Numbered from the stretch's first letter, positions 49,334-60,484 are shown. The stretch is DNA of 64,000 nt from Streptomyces smaragdinus (GCF_009604385.1 NZ_WEGJ01000023.1:1-64000), one strand, 5' to 3'. Translations and numbers: made by a program. The notes: generated by a model from the letters alone, not told the origin.

Positions 49334-49897
49334 TCAGCCGTGCAGCTTGACGCCGTGGTGGGTCAGGAAGGTGACCGGGTTGACGGCGGAGCCGTAGTAC
49401 GGGGTCTTGCGGATCTCGAAGTGCAGGTGGGGGCCCGTGCTGTTGCCGGTGGAGCCGGACAGCGCGATCGTCTCGTTCTTCTTGACGTGCTCGCCGACCT
49501 TCACCTTGAACTTGGACAGGTGGCCGTACTGCGAGTAGACACCGTTGGCGTGCTTGATCACGATGTTGTTGCCGTACGCGCCGCCCCAGCCGGCCTCGAC
49601 GACCTTGCCGGCGTGGACCGAATGGACCTTGGTGCCGTTCGGGACGGCGAAGTCCTGGCCGGAGTGCTTGTGGGCCCAGTGGGAGCCGCCCTGGTCGAAC
49701 TTGCCGGTGAAGACGTACTTACCGGTGATCGGGCTGGTCCAGGCGCTGGCGGCCTTGGCCGGCTTCGCCTTCGGGGCCTCGTGGACACCGGCGGCGTTCG
49801 CCGCACCGCCACCCAGCAGGGCTATGACGCCCGCGCCGGCCACGAGAGCACCGGTGGTCTTGGCGGTACGGAGGTTGAACTTCGCGGTGTTCGACAT
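49334..49897 (-). CDS. secreted M23 metallopeptidase (LytM-type)
   Basis: A 187-residue cell-wall endopeptidase. The signal peptide (TAKTTGALVAGAGVIALLGGG...ANA) ends near residue 35, followed by a short KPAK linker and an M23 domain. Zinc and catalytic residues are in HSGQDFAVPNG (H-x3-D) and HLHFEIR (HxH). ATG 49897 has GAAAGG upstream. It cuts peptide cross-links of peptidoglycan. A 420-bp leader/promoter region precedes it. Confidence 0.92.
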   Translation of the reverse strand: MSNTAKFNLRTAKTTGALVAGAGVIALLGGGAANAAGVHEAPKAKPAKAASAWTSPITGKYVFTGKFDQGGSHWAHKHSGQDFAVPNGTKVHSVHAGKVVEAGWGGAYGNNIVIKHANGVYSQYGHLSKFKVKVGEHVKKNETIALSGSTGNSTGPHLHFEIRKTPYYGSAVNPVTFLTHHGVKLHG

Positions 49898-50317
49898 CAG
49901 AGAAAACCTTTCGTATTGCGTTGAGCCCGGCTGCGTTCCGAACTCGCAATTCATTGGTAACCCGGATGCCCGAGGGGTTTCAAGAGGGGGTATTACTAAT
50001 GCCGACCGTAGCTCCGGACCCAGTATTTTCGCCCCTTCCGGACCCCTTCCCGCCCCCTCTGTCCCGGCCCGCCGAGCCCTCTCCGGTACGCCCGAACGCC
50101 CACAGCCCTTGCCATGACTGGGCAAGCCCCCGTACGTCCGAAAGGCCCGGCGATCACCCGGCCTTTCGCCCCGGCGCGATAGGGCCGAAAGTCCCGGCCT
50201 TTGGTCCCGCCCTTCTTCTAATGAACCTAGTAGGCCCAAAAACGGCGTGTCCCACGCCACACGGGGATAAGGAAAAACGCCTTCCCGAAGGGACTTTCAC
50301 CGCCCCCGCCGGGACCT
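49898..50317 (-). promoter_or_regulatory. 420-bp structured upstream region of the M23 gene
   Basis: Non-coding, with repeated complementary blocks: CGAAAGGCC (50139-50147) with GGCCTTTCG (50160-50168), and related GGCCGAAAG and GGCCTTTGG blocks at about 50193-50213. The proximal part is AT-richer (GGTATTACTAATG at about 49989-50001). I looked for the ydaO (cyclic di-AMP) riboswitch common upstream of Streptomyces wall hydrolases and did not see its core. Confidence 0.4.
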
Positions 50318-50863
50318 TTATCGGCCCCGGTGGGACTTTGTACCCGCCCGCCCCAGGGGAAGCCGCTCCCGGAGCCCCCAGCTCGCCCCGTCCCAGGCGA
50401 TCAGGTCGACGTGGCCCACCGGTGCCGTCAGCGGCAGCAGGGGCGCCAGCTCCCCCTCCAGGGCGTCGTACGCGGTCTCCCAGGTCGCGGGCCCCTCGTG
50501 GTTGGCGACCGTCAGATGCGGCTCCAGCCCCGCCGCCCCGAAGATCCCCCGGTACGGCACGGCCTCCGGCCACCGCTCCCGTACCGCCCGCGTCAGCTCC
50601 CGCAGGGGGTCCGCGGGCCGGGGGTCGAGGTAGAGCACCCCGGGGTAGCGCCGGAACTCCGCCAGCGTCAGCTCGAAGGCCGCGTGCCCCGCGACCAGGG
50701 CGGCGAGCTCGTCCCGTACAGCCCCGGTCAGCCGCGCCAGGGGCAGGAACGGGTAGAGCACCGTTACGTGCGCCGGGATCCCGGTCCGCACCAGGGGGTC
50801 GGCCACCGGCAGATACACGCTGAGCGCCGTGTCCCCCGGCACGTCGCCCCAGCCGCCGCTCAT
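50318..50863 (-). CDS. 2H phosphoesterase (2'-5' RNA ligase superfamily)
   Basis: A 181-residue protein with the two HxT/S motifs of the 2H superfamily: AHVTVLYPF at about residue 31 and PHLTVANHEG at about 120. Relatives are LigT-type RNA ligases or cyclic phosphodiesterases; the substrate is unknown. The ATG at 50863 is preferred to a GTG seven codons upstream. Confidence 0.85.
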   Translation of the reverse strand: MSGGWGDVPGDTALSVYLPVADPLVRTGIPAHVTVLYPFLPLARLTGAVRDELAALVAGHAAFELTLAEFRRYPGVLYLDPRPADPLRELTRAVRERWPEAVPYRGIFGAAGLEPHLTVANHEGPATWETAYDALEGELAPLLPLTAPVGHVDLIAWDGASWGLRERLPLGRAGTKSHRGR

Positions 50864-50917
50864 CAGCCCCGGATCCCCTGTCACCGCCGCAGGCTAGCTC
50901 CCGCCCCGGACACGCCG

Positions 50918-50951
50918 AAGGGCGCCTCCCCCGGTGGGGGGAGGCGCCCTT
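50918..50951. terminator. terminator of clpC
   Basis: Perfect 15-base arms (50918-50932 and 50937-50951) with loop GGTG, just after the clpC stop codon. Confidence 0.85.
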
Positions 50952-50969
50952 CTGTGGCGCGACGGAGGC

Positions 50970-53495
<2,526 letters not shown>

Positions 53496-53711
53496 CGTTA
53501 TCGCTCCTCAGAGCGGTCAGGCAGTAAAGGGGTCGGTCCCCTCCCTGTCCTTCCGCAGCTTAGTCCCGCAAGCGGGGACCGCTCATTCCAACTGCCGACA
53601 CCCGGACACTGACTCCACGAGCCTCCTGCACCGAACAAGTCGACAACAGCTTGAACCTGATGGTGCGGAACGATGTTCCCCCAGGCCAGGCGAATACGCT
53701 GATTGCCGCTA

Positions 53712-53725
53712 CGCCGTTGGCGAAC
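53712..53725 (-). promoter_or_regulatory. ClgR-type operator upstream of clpC
   Basis: The minus strand reads GTTCGC-CAACG-GCG, an exact match to the GTTCGC-N5-GCG motif I recall for Streptomyces ClgR, an activator of clp genes. It lies in a 422-bp gap otherwise without genes (53496-53917). Confidence 0.65.
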
Positions 53726-53917
53726 GCCACCGCTGCTCCGGCGTCGGTCGCACCGCTCCCACTAGCCAAGTCTTACCCTCGCGGGGCCCGGCTCCATCCG
53801 ATTTCCCGCAGGCTTCACTGCGCTACGGGCGAACAAGTTTCCGTTGCGATGATCGACGATGTGTGATCGGCCGGTACGTTGCGTAACCGTCACGGGGCCG
53901 TCGCCGTTGCTCCTGGC

Positions 53918-54472
53918 ATGACGCCGACCGCCCGCAGCGCCCCGCCCGTGTTCGCTCGGAGCGGTGCGCGGCCGTGCGCGGGGGGACCGCCGCAGGGGTA
54001 CGCGTGCGATGTGCTCGTCGTGCCGGCCGCGGCGGGCTTCGCCGTGCTGGGGCGGCGGCTGCGGACCGGGCCGGTGGCGCTGACCGGGCGGCTGATGCGG
54101 TTCCTGGTGGCGCCGGGTGCCGCGGCGGAGGTGCCGGGGCTGCTGCGGTGGCTGGAGTGGGGGGATCTGCCGCTGGGGCTGGACGCCCGGCGGGCGGGGC
54201 CCGGGGAGTTCGCGGGGGCGGTGTGGCTGCGTCCGCCGGCGCCGGACCTGCTGCGGCGGCTGCCCGCGCCCGCGCTGGACGCGCGGGCCCAGACGCCGGA
54301 TCTCGGCCGGATCGTGGGGGCGGCGGCGACCGCCTGCCACCGGCTGCTGCTATTCGGCGCCCTCGGGGGCGAGGCCCCGCGGGGGATCCGGGAAATGCCG
54401 CGGGGGCGCACTCTCGCCTTCGGCCGGGTTTCGGACCCGGGAAGGCAGGAAAGCGCCCCCTTGCCTGGCTGA
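53918..54472 (+). CDS. SCO3374-family hypothetical protein
   Basis: A 184-residue protein between clpC and lsr2, the place held by SCO3374 in S. coelicolor as I remember. It is Ala/Gly/Arg-rich: YACDVLVVPAAAGFAVLGRR, RLMRFLVAPGAAAEVPGLLRW, ATACHRLLLFGALGG. No signal peptide or recognised domain. ATG 53918 is preferred over a reading 13 codons longer. It faces away from clpC. Confidence 0.75.
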   Translation: MTPTARSAPPVFARSGARPCAGGPPQGYACDVLVVPAAAGFAVLGRRLRTGPVALTGRLMRFLVAPGAAAEVPGLLRWLEWGDLPLGLDARRAGPGEFAGAVWLRPPAPDLLRRLPAPALDARAQTPDLGRIVGAAATACHRLLLFGALGGEAPRGIREMPRGRTLAFGRVSDPGRQESAPLPG

Positions 54473-54479
54473 GACGCCG

Positions 54480-54818
54480 TTACGCGAGACCGTGCGCCTT
54501 GTTGTAGGCCTCCTTGACCGAGGCCGGAACGCGGCCGCGGTCATTAACGTCGTGGCCGTTCTCCTTCGCCCAGGCGCGAATCTTCGCGGTGTCCTCGCCC
54601 GCGCCCGCGCCCGCCCGGCCCTTACGGCCGGCGCCGCCGCGTCCGCCGGTACGGCGACCGCTCTTCACGAAGGGCTCCAGCGCGCTGCGCAGCTTCTCCG
54701 CGTTGTCGTTGGTGAGGTCGATCTCGTAGCTCTTGCCGTCGAGCGCGAACGTCACGGTCTCGTCCGCCTCGCCGCCGTCGAGGTCGTCGACAAGAAGGAC
54801 CTGAACCTTCTGTGCCAC
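54480..54818 (-). CDS. lsr2: nucleoid-associated xenogeneic silencer Lsr2
   Basis: A 112-residue Lsr2. The N-terminal oligomerisation domain is MAQKVQVLLVDDLDGGEADE then FALDGKSYEIDLTNDNAEKL. A Gly/Arg/Lys linker follows, then the DNA-binding domain IRAWAKENGHDVNDRGRVPA with the RGR minor-groove hook. It coats AT-rich DNA and silences foreign genes and specialised metabolism clusters. Convergent with the SCO3374-type gene, seven bases apart. Confidence 0.97.
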   Translation of the reverse strand: MAQKVQVLLVDDLDGGEADETVTFALDGKSYEIDLTNDNAEKLRSALEPFVKSGRRTGGRGGAGRKGRAGAGAGEDTAKIRAWAKENGHDVNDRGRVPASVKEAYNKAHGLA

Positions 54819-54985
54819 CGGGCTTTCCTTTCATCGAAAACAACGAGTACGGCGAAAGCAAACCGCTTTTCCGGGAAAAACACAAACCCTGGCGCAGAAC
54901 CTGCCTCAGGATTGCCCGGCAAAATCCGCGCGTTTCGGACATAGCGCACTGATTCCCGGTGATCTGCCGCGCCAATCGCACCGGA

Positions 54986-55516
54986 TCAATAGAGTTGCAG
55001 CAGCATCCGGCTGTTGCCCAGGGTGTTGGGCTTCACGCGCTCCAGCCCGAGGAACTCGGCAACACCCTCGTCATACGAACGCAACAGCTCGCCGTACACA
55101 TCCGTATCAACGGGAGTCTCGCCGATCTCCGTGAAGCCGTGCTTCGCGAAGAAGTCCACCTCGAACGTCAGACAGAAAATGCGACGTACGCCCAGCCAGC
55201 GGGCGGTCTGCAGGAGCTTGTCGAGCAAAAGATGGCCGACACCGCTGCGCCGCACCGTGGGATCGACCGCAAGGGTGCGGACCTCGGCCAGATCTTCCCA
55301 CATCACATGCAGCGCACCGCAGCCGACCACCCGGCCGTCCTCGTCCCGTTCGGCCACCCAGAACTCCTGGATGTCCTCGTAAAGCGTGACCGTCGCTTTG
55401 TCGAGCAGCACCTTGCCCGCGTACGCGTCCAGCAGCCGGCGCAGCTCGCGCACGTCCGTGGTCCGGGCGCGGCGCACGGTGACCGAGGGGGTATAGCGGA
55501 CCGGGGGGTTACTCAT
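54986..55516 (-). CDS. argA: amino-acid N-acetyltransferase (N-acetylglutamate synthase type)
   Basis: A 176-residue GNAT protein of the short ArgA type that makes N-acetylglutamate for arginine synthesis. The acetyl-CoA loop is VRTLAVDPTVRRSGVGHLLL, with upstream VVGCGALHVMWEDLAE and downstream FCLTFEVDFFAKHGFTEIG. There is no kinase-like domain, as in Mycobacterium Rv2747. ATG 55516. Confidence 0.92.
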   Translation of the reverse strand: MSNPPVRYTPSVTVRRARTTDVRELRRLLDAYAGKVLLDKATVTLYEDIQEFWVAERDEDGRVVGCGALHVMWEDLAEVRTLAVDPTVRRSGVGHLLLDKLLQTARWLGVRRIFCLTFEVDFFAKHGFTEIGETPVDTDVYGELLRSYDEGVAEFLGLERVKPNTLGNSRMLLQLY

Positions 55517-55525
55517 GAACGGACG

Positions 55526-55987
55526 CTATCGCCCGTCGTCCGGCGGGGCCTCACCGGGGCCTTCCGGGGCCGGTCCCGGCTCATTCCCCAAGGCCGGGGC
55601 GGTGTCCTCATTCGGTGGGTCAATGGATACGACACGGATCGCGTCACGCAGGGCTTCGCGCTGTTCCGGGGACATCATGCCGAAGAAGGCGACCAGGGCC
55701 GCGGCGGGGTTGTCGCTGGCCGCCCAGGCTTCGTTCATCAGCGCCGCGGAGTAGGCCGGACGGGTGGACACGGCCTCATATCGATAAGCGCGGCCTTCGG
55801 TGCTGCGGCGGAGCCAGCCCTTTGTATGGAGGTTGTCCATCACGGTCATGACCGTGGTGTAAGCGATGGAACGATCCTGCTGGAGATCTTCCAGCACCTC
55901 CCGGACCGTGACCGGGCGGTTCCACTGCCAGACCCGGGTCATGACGGCGTCTTCGAGTTCTCCCAATGGGCGGACCACGCCGAGCAC
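55526..55987 (-). CDS. BlaI/MecI-family transcriptional regulator
   Basis: A 153-residue winged-helix repressor: LGELEDAVMTRVWQWNRPVT, VREVLEDLQQDRSIAYTTVM, TVMDNLHTKGWLRRSTEGRA. The family's dimer region is kept, and a Pro/Gly-rich 30-residue tail is added. No beta-lactamase or BlaR-type sensor is adjacent, so it is not a resistance regulator by context. GTG start 55987. Nine bases upstream of argA, so possibly in one transcript with it. Confidence 0.92.
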   Translation of the reverse strand: MLGVVRPLGELEDAVMTRVWQWNRPVTVREVLEDLQQDRSIAYTTVMTVMDNLHTKGWLRRSTEGRAYRYEAVSTRPAYSAALMNEAWAASDNPAAALVAFFGMMSPEQREALRDAIRVVSIDPPNEDTAPALGNEPGPAPEGPGEAPPDDGR

Positions 55988-56028
55988 GATACCGGGATCC
56001 CTCCAGGAATCCCGGCAATGTGGGCATA

Positions 56029-56211
56029 TCAGGTATCGCTGCTCTTCTGGCGGAGGGCCGCCGCCTGCGCCGCGGCGGCTTCCGCCTGGTCGAGGATTGC
56101 GTCTTCCTTGGCCTTGTTCGGGCCGCCCTGGCTCTTCACAATCCGCATGATGAGGAACACGAAGAAGATCGCCATCACGGTCGGCGGCACCAATGCGGAA
56201 ACTACGTCCAT
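56029..56211 (-). CDS. small single-span membrane protein
   Basis: A 60-residue protein: one membrane helix at residues 7-24 (LVPPTVMAIFFVFLIMRIVK), then a charged Ala-rich helix (AILDQAEAAAAQAAALRQ). Similar small proteins occur at this place in other Streptomyces as I recall. Function unknown. Confidence 0.78.
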   Translation of the reverse strand: MDVVSALVPPTVMAIFFVFLIMRIVKSQGGPNKAKEDAILDQAEAAAAQAAALRQKSSDT

Positions 56212-56270
56212 GGGCTCAGGGTACGCGCCTTCCGGCGATGCCCCGGCGGGGCCCGCCCTTTGACGCGGAC

Positions 56271-56295
56271 GCCCCGCCCGGGGGCCGGGCGGGGC
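56271..56295. terminator. hairpin after the 221-residue hypothetical gene
   Basis: GCCCCGCCCG (56271-56280), loop GGGGC, CGGGCGGGGC (56286-56295). Confidence 0.75.
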
Positions 56296-56312
56296 GGTTG
56301 TTCCGTACGGAC

Positions 56313-56978
56313 TCAGGCGGTCAGGGCCTCGTCCGGCTCCACCGGGGGCGGCGGGGGCCGGCGGCGGCCCGGGGGGAAGACCTCGGCCGGTGTCGGCACC
56401 GGGCGGCGGCCCGGTTCGCCGCCGGGTGAGGGGTGCGGCTGTTGCTGGGGGGCCCGCGGCGCGGCGGGCTTCTGCGTCGTCTCCTCGGACATACGACCTC
56501 CCGGAAGTGCGATCAGCGGACGCCCGCGCGTGGCTGCGCGTACGGGCGGTACCCCCTGGGTCACCGCGTACCGCTGGGCCGCCGCACGCTCGCAGCGGCG
56601 CAGCAGGGCGCGGCGGCGGGCCGTCTCCGCCGCGCCGGCGGGCTGTGCCGTCAGCGTGCGCAGGGCGACCACGTCGCTCACCAGCGGCCGGTGGCCGTCG
56701 GCGAGCGCCTGCTCGAGCAATTCGGTGTAGCCGGCCGCGGCGCCCGGGAGGGCGGCGCGGTAGCGGCGCAGTTCGTCCGCGGTGAAGGCCGCCTTGCGCG
56801 CGGCCTCGCGGGTTGCCTCCGCCAGGTCGGCGAGCAGCCGCAGACACCGGTCGGCGAAGACCGCGTCCGATGACGCGGGGGGCTGCGGCTGGATGACTTG
56901 CGCCAGGGCTCGTCTGAGCGTGTGCAGCTCTTCGGGGCCCAGGAGCATGCCTCCCGTGGGTCCGTATGGCGTCGGCAT
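56313..56978 (-). CDS. hypothetical helical protein with Pro-rich tail
   Basis: A 221-residue protein. Residues 15-150 are helical (ELHTLRRALAQVIQP, CLRLLADLAEATREAARKAAF, ARRRALLRRCERAAAQRYAV). Residues 160-221 are a disordered Pro/Arg tail ending PPPPPVEPDEALTA. No signal or membrane segment. Not recognised beyond a Streptomyces-type hypothetical. Confidence 0.75.
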   Translation of the reverse strand: MPTPYGPTGGMLLGPEELHTLRRALAQVIQPQPPASSDAVFADRCLRLLADLAEATREAARKAAFTADELRRYRAALPGAAAGYTELLEQALADGHRPLVSDVVALRTLTAQPAGAAETARRRALLRRCERAAAQRYAVTQGVPPVRAATRGRPLIALPGGRMSEETTQKPAAPRAPQQQPHPSPGGEPGRRPVPTPAEVFPPGRRRPPPPPVEPDEALTA

Positions 56979-57046
56979 AATCCGACTTTAGGCGGCCGGG
57001 GGGTTTTTGCCCGGGAGGCGCGCCACCGCCCCGGGCGGGGCTCCCG

Positions 57047-58567
57047 TCAGTGGGGGGAACGGGGGCGCCTCGTCATCGCCACCGTGACCGCGCCGAGGCC
57101 CAGGGCCGCCGCTGAGGCCGCTATCAGCCAGGGGAGGAGGCGGGAGGCCCCCGTGGGGGCCATGGAGCCCGAGGGGGGCGTTGTGGGCGGCGGGGAGGAC
57201 GCCGGGGGCGACGGGGTGGGGGACGGGGACGTCGTCAGGACGCGGAGCGTCAGGGGGGCCGTGTCGTTCGACGGGGAGCCGTCCCGCGGGGGGAAGGACT
57301 CCAGGCCCAGGACCGTCACCCCGCCCGGCCCCGATCCTGCGGAGGCGGACGCGGGGGCGCCGGAGCGCGACGTGATCCGGATCCCGAACACCACCGTGTG
57401 CGACGCCCCCGCCGGGAACACCTCCGGCAGCGGACACACGTACGACGACCCCGACCGCGCGCACCCCGCCCCCTCCGTGGGCGGGAGCAGCTGCGCCCCG
57501 GGAGGAGGCGAGACCCGGAACGACCCCGTGCCCCCCTCCACCGCCATCTCCCCCGGCCCCCCGTTCCGGACCCCCACCGCCAGCGGCACCGTCTCCCCGG
57601 GGACCCCCGCGACCTCCCCGCCCAGCGCCTGGTAGTCCGCGCCCGCGGTGGTCCGCACGTCCACCCAGCCACCGTCCGGGGCGAAGCCGGAGTCCGTCAC
57701 CGGGCGCAGGGTGAGCGCGGGGCCGGTGCCCCGTACGGAGAACGCCGCCGGGTCCTCCTCCGCCCACGGGTCCTCGCCGCCGGTCACCCACGCGTCGTAC
57801 GACACCTGCCCGTACATCAGGTCCGACGCGGACGTGAAGCGCAGGGGCGCGGAGAACTCGTACGCGGCGGCCGGCGCCACCGGCGAGTCGAACACGCAGT
57901 ACGCGGCGGCCGACGGCTCCCGCTTGTACACGCAGTTGGAGTACGCGGCCGCCAGCCGCAGCCCCGACGTCCCCGCGATGCGTACCCCGATGCCCTGCCC
58001 CGCGACCAGATCCCCGTGATTGGCGACCCCCGGCGTGACCTCGACGTCCGCCCCCGGCGCCAGCGAGCGGACCGTCGCGTGCGTCCGCTCGACCAGCACC
58101 GGCCGCCCCACCACCGCGTCCGTCCAGCCGCTGACGTCCGTCGCGTCCGCCGCCCGCGCGGTGAGCGCGATCGGGGCGGCCGCCCCGGGGCGTACGCCCG
58201 TGGAGCCGGTGAGCAGGAAGGGACGTACGACGGTGGGGCCGGCGACCGAGGGCCAGGAGCACGTGAAGACGTCCGCCGCCCGCGCGCACTGTCCGGTGTC
58301 CTCGGCCCGTACCGTCCCGGGCAGCGCGCTCGCGTCGACGACCAGCTCCACGGCGTGCGCGACGCTCGCGTCGACCCCCAGCCGCACCTCGAACGGCACC
58401 GCCGCGCCCCGCCCGTCCTCGGCGACGTACAGCGTCCCGGGCGCCGAGATGCTCAGCACCGGGTCGGCGGCGGCGGCGGGCGCCCAGGCGACGAAGGCGC
58501 AGAAGGCCAGCGCGGCGGTCACCGCCGCGAGTAGCCTCCCCGCCCGCTCGCGCATCGCTGTCCCCAA
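57047..58567 (-). CDS. secreted surface protein with C-terminal anchor
   Basis: A 506-residue exported protein. A signal peptide (residues 1-34, ending AAAADP) is followed by beta-rich DUF11/CARDB-like extracellular domains with paired cysteines (CARAADVFTC, CVYKREPSAAAYC, CARSGSSYVC). Then come a Ser/Thr/Pro wall-spanning linker, a MAPTG motif, a hydrophobic helix LLPWLIAASAAALGLGAV and the basic tail TRRPRSPH. This is the layout of a sortase substrate, with MAPTG in place of the LAxTG that Streptomyces class E sortases use. It could also simply be membrane-anchored. Ligand unknown. Confidence 0.82.
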   Translation of the reverse strand: MGTAMRERAGRLLAAVTAALAFCAFVAWAPAAAADPVLSISAPGTLYVAEDGRGAAVPFEVRLGVDASVAHAVELVVDASALPGTVRAEDTGQCARAADVFTCSWPSVAGPTVVRPFLLTGSTGVRPGAAAPIALTARAADATDVSGWTDAVVGRPVLVERTHATVRSLAPGADVEVTPGVANHGDLVAGQGIGVRIAGTSGLRLAAAYSNCVYKREPSAAAYCVFDSPVAPAAAYEFSAPLRFTSASDLMYGQVSYDAWVTGGEDPWAEEDPAAFSVRGTGPALTLRPVTDSGFAPDGGWVDVRTTAGADYQALGGEVAGVPGETVPLAVGVRNGGPGEMAVEGGTGSFRVSPPPGAQLLPPTEGAGCARSGSSYVCPLPEVFPAGASHTVVFGIRITSRSGAPASASAGSGPGGVTVLGLESFPPRDGSPSNDTAPLTLRVLTTSPSPTPSPPASSPPPTTPPSGSMAPTGASRLLPWLIAASAAALGLGAVTVAMTRRPRSPH

Positions 58568-58646
58568 AGCCTGTCATGTACGCACTGCCGTGCTGCTCGA
58601 CAAGACTCCCACAGGGGGGCCGGGGTTGCCCCGGGGGTGAACGCCA

Positions 58647-59444
58647 CTACGTACGGGAGACGTTCCGTTCGTAGACGAGGCGCAGCCCGATCAGGGTGAG
58701 CCAGGGCTCGTGTTCGTCGATCACCGTCGAGTCGGCGAGCATCATCGGGGCGAGGCCGCCGGTGGCGATGACGGTGACGTCGTCGGGGTCGTCGGCGAGT
58801 TCGACGGCCATCCGGTTGACGACGCCGTCGACCTGGCCCGCGAAGCCGTAGAGGATGCCGGACTGCATGGCCTCGACGGTGTTCTTGCCGATGACGCTGC
58901 GGGGGCGGGCGAGTTCGATCTTACGGAGCTGTGCGCCGCGCACGCCCAGGGCCTCGGTGGAGATCTCGATGCCCGGCGCGATGACACCGCCGACGTACTC
59001 GCCGCGCGAGCTCACCGCGTCGAACGTCGTCGCCGTACCGAAGTCGACGACCACGCACGGGCCGCCGTACAGCTCGATCGCGGCGAGGGCGTTGATGATG
59101 CGGTCGGCGCCGACCTCCTTGGGGTTGTCCATGAGGACCGGGACGCCCGTCTTCACGCCCGGCTCGACGAGGACGGAGGGCACATCGCCGTAGTAGCGGC
59201 GGGTGACCTCGCGCAGCTCGTGCAGGACGGCGGGGACGGTGGAACAGATGGCGATGCCGTGGATGTTGTCGCCGAGCTCCTCGCCGAGGAGGGGGTGCAT
59301 GCCCATCAGGCCCTGGAGGAGGACGGCGAGTTCGTCGGCGGTACGGCGCGGATCGGTGGACACCCGCCAGTGCTCGACGATCTCGTCGCCGTCGAACAGG
59401 CCGAGGACGGTGTGGGTGTTGCCGACGTCGATGGTCAGCAGCAT
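58647..59444 (-). CDS. coaX: type III pantothenate kinase
   Basis: A 265-residue CoaX. It phosphorylates pantothenate, the first step of CoA synthesis. Motifs: MLLTIDVGNTHTVLGLFDG (ATP phosphate loop), VGADRIINALAAI, VVVDFGTATTFDAVS and GGVIAPGIEIS. The ATG at 59444 shares one base with the nadC stop. Last gene of the panC-nadB-nadC-coaX operon. Confidence 0.97.
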   Translation of the reverse strand: MLLTIDVGNTHTVLGLFDGDEIVEHWRVSTDPRRTADELAVLLQGLMGMHPLLGEELGDNIHGIAICSTVPAVLHELREVTRRYYGDVPSVLVEPGVKTGVPVLMDNPKEVGADRIINALAAIELYGGPCVVVDFGTATTFDAVSSRGEYVGGVIAPGIEISTEALGVRGAQLRKIELARPRSVIGKNTVEAMQSGILYGFAGQVDGVVNRMAVELADDPDDVTVIATGGLAPMMLADSTVIDEHEPWLTLIGLRLVYERNVSRT

Positions 59445-60484
59445 CAGGCGCGCTCCTCGCCCTCGCGGAGGTCCAGGCCGATGTCCAGGATCGGGGAGGA
59501 GTGGGTGAGGGCGCCCACCGCAAGGTAGTCCACGCCGGTCTCGGCGTACGCGCGGGCGTTGTCCAGGGTGAGCCGGCCGGAGGACTCCAGGACGGCGCGG
59601 CCGGCGACGAGGGCGACGGCCTCCTCGGTCTCGGCGGGGGTGAAGTTGTCCAGGAGGATCAGGTCGGCGCCGGCGTCGAGGGCCTCGCGGACCTGGTGCA
59701 GGGTGTCGACCTCGAGCTCGATGGGAAGGTCGGGGAACTCCTCGCGTACGGCCTTGAAGGCCTCCGCGACGCCGCCGGCGGCGATGACGTGGTTGTCCTT
59801 CACCAGGGCGGCGTCGGACAGCGACATGCGGTGGTTGACGCCGCCGCCGGCCCGGACCGCGTACTTCTCCAGGGCGCGCAGGCCGGGGGTGGTCTTGCGG
59901 GTGTCGCGGACCTTCGCCTTCGTACCCTCCAGGGCGTCCGCCCAGCGGCGGGTGGCGGTGGCGATGCCGGAGAGGCGGCACAGGATGTTGAGGGCGCTGC
60001 GCTCGCCGGTGAGGAGGTCGCGGGTGCGGGTGCGGACGGTCAGCAGCTTCTGGCCGGCCGCGATCCGGTCGCCGTCGGCGACATGGCGCTCGACCTCCAT
60101 CTCGTCCGTGCAGACGACGGACAGCACGGCCTCGGCGATGTGCAGGCCGGCGACGACGCCGTCCTCGCGGGCGGTGAAGTCGCCGGTCGCGAAGGCGTCC
60201 TCGGGGATCGTCGCGACGGTGGTGACGTCCACGCCGTTGTCGAGGTCCTCCTCGATGGCGAGGTGGGCGATGTCCTCGACCAGGACGGGGTCCAGGCCCG
60301 CGTCGGCGAGGATCTCCGCGAGGTCCTCGTCCAGACCGCAGGTCAGGGGGTCGTGCTCGTACATGTCGTCGCCCGCCGAGCATCCGCAGCCGTCGCCGCA
60401 GCCGCCGCCGTCGGCGGGGGCGCCGCCGATGGGGAGGAGGGTCAGCTCTACGGGCTGGGGTCGGCCGGGGGTCGGGCTGGTCAC
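59444..60484 (-). CDS. nadC: nicotinate-nucleotide pyrophosphorylase
   Basis: A 346-residue quinolinate phosphoribosyltransferase; it joins quinolinate and PRPP to nicotinate mononucleotide. Motifs: AIEEDLDNGVDVTT, RTRDLLTGERSALNILCRLSG, DTRKTTPGLRALEKYAVRAGG, HRMSLSDAALVKDNH and DLILLDNF. The GTG at 60484 overlaps the nadB stop (GTGA). The first 50 residues are an extension before the usual start, with a cysteine cluster GGGCGDGCGC. A shorter start at M40 (60367-60362 region) is possible. Confidence 0.95.
   Translation of the reverse strand: MTSPTPGRPQPVELTLLPIGGAPADGGGCGDGCGCSAGDDMYEHDPLTCGLDEDLAEILADAGLDPVLVEDIAHLAIEEDLDNGVDVTTVATIPEDAFATGDFTAREDGVVAGLHIAEAVLSVVCTDEMEVERHVADGDRIAAGQKLLTVRTRTRDLLTGERSALNILCRLSGIATATRRWADALEGTKAKVRDTRKTTPGLRALEKYAVRAGGGVNHRMSLSDAALVKDNHVIAAGGVAEAFKAVREEFPDLPIELEVDTLHQVREALDAGADLILLDNFTPAETEEAVALVAGRAVLESSGRLTLDNARAYAETGVDYLAVGALTHSSPILDIGLDLREGEERA

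Noticed and set aside
49898..50330. ydaO (cyclic di-AMP) riboswitch before the M23 gene
   Set aside because: I looked for its conserved core on the minus strand and did not find it; only unassigned stems are present.
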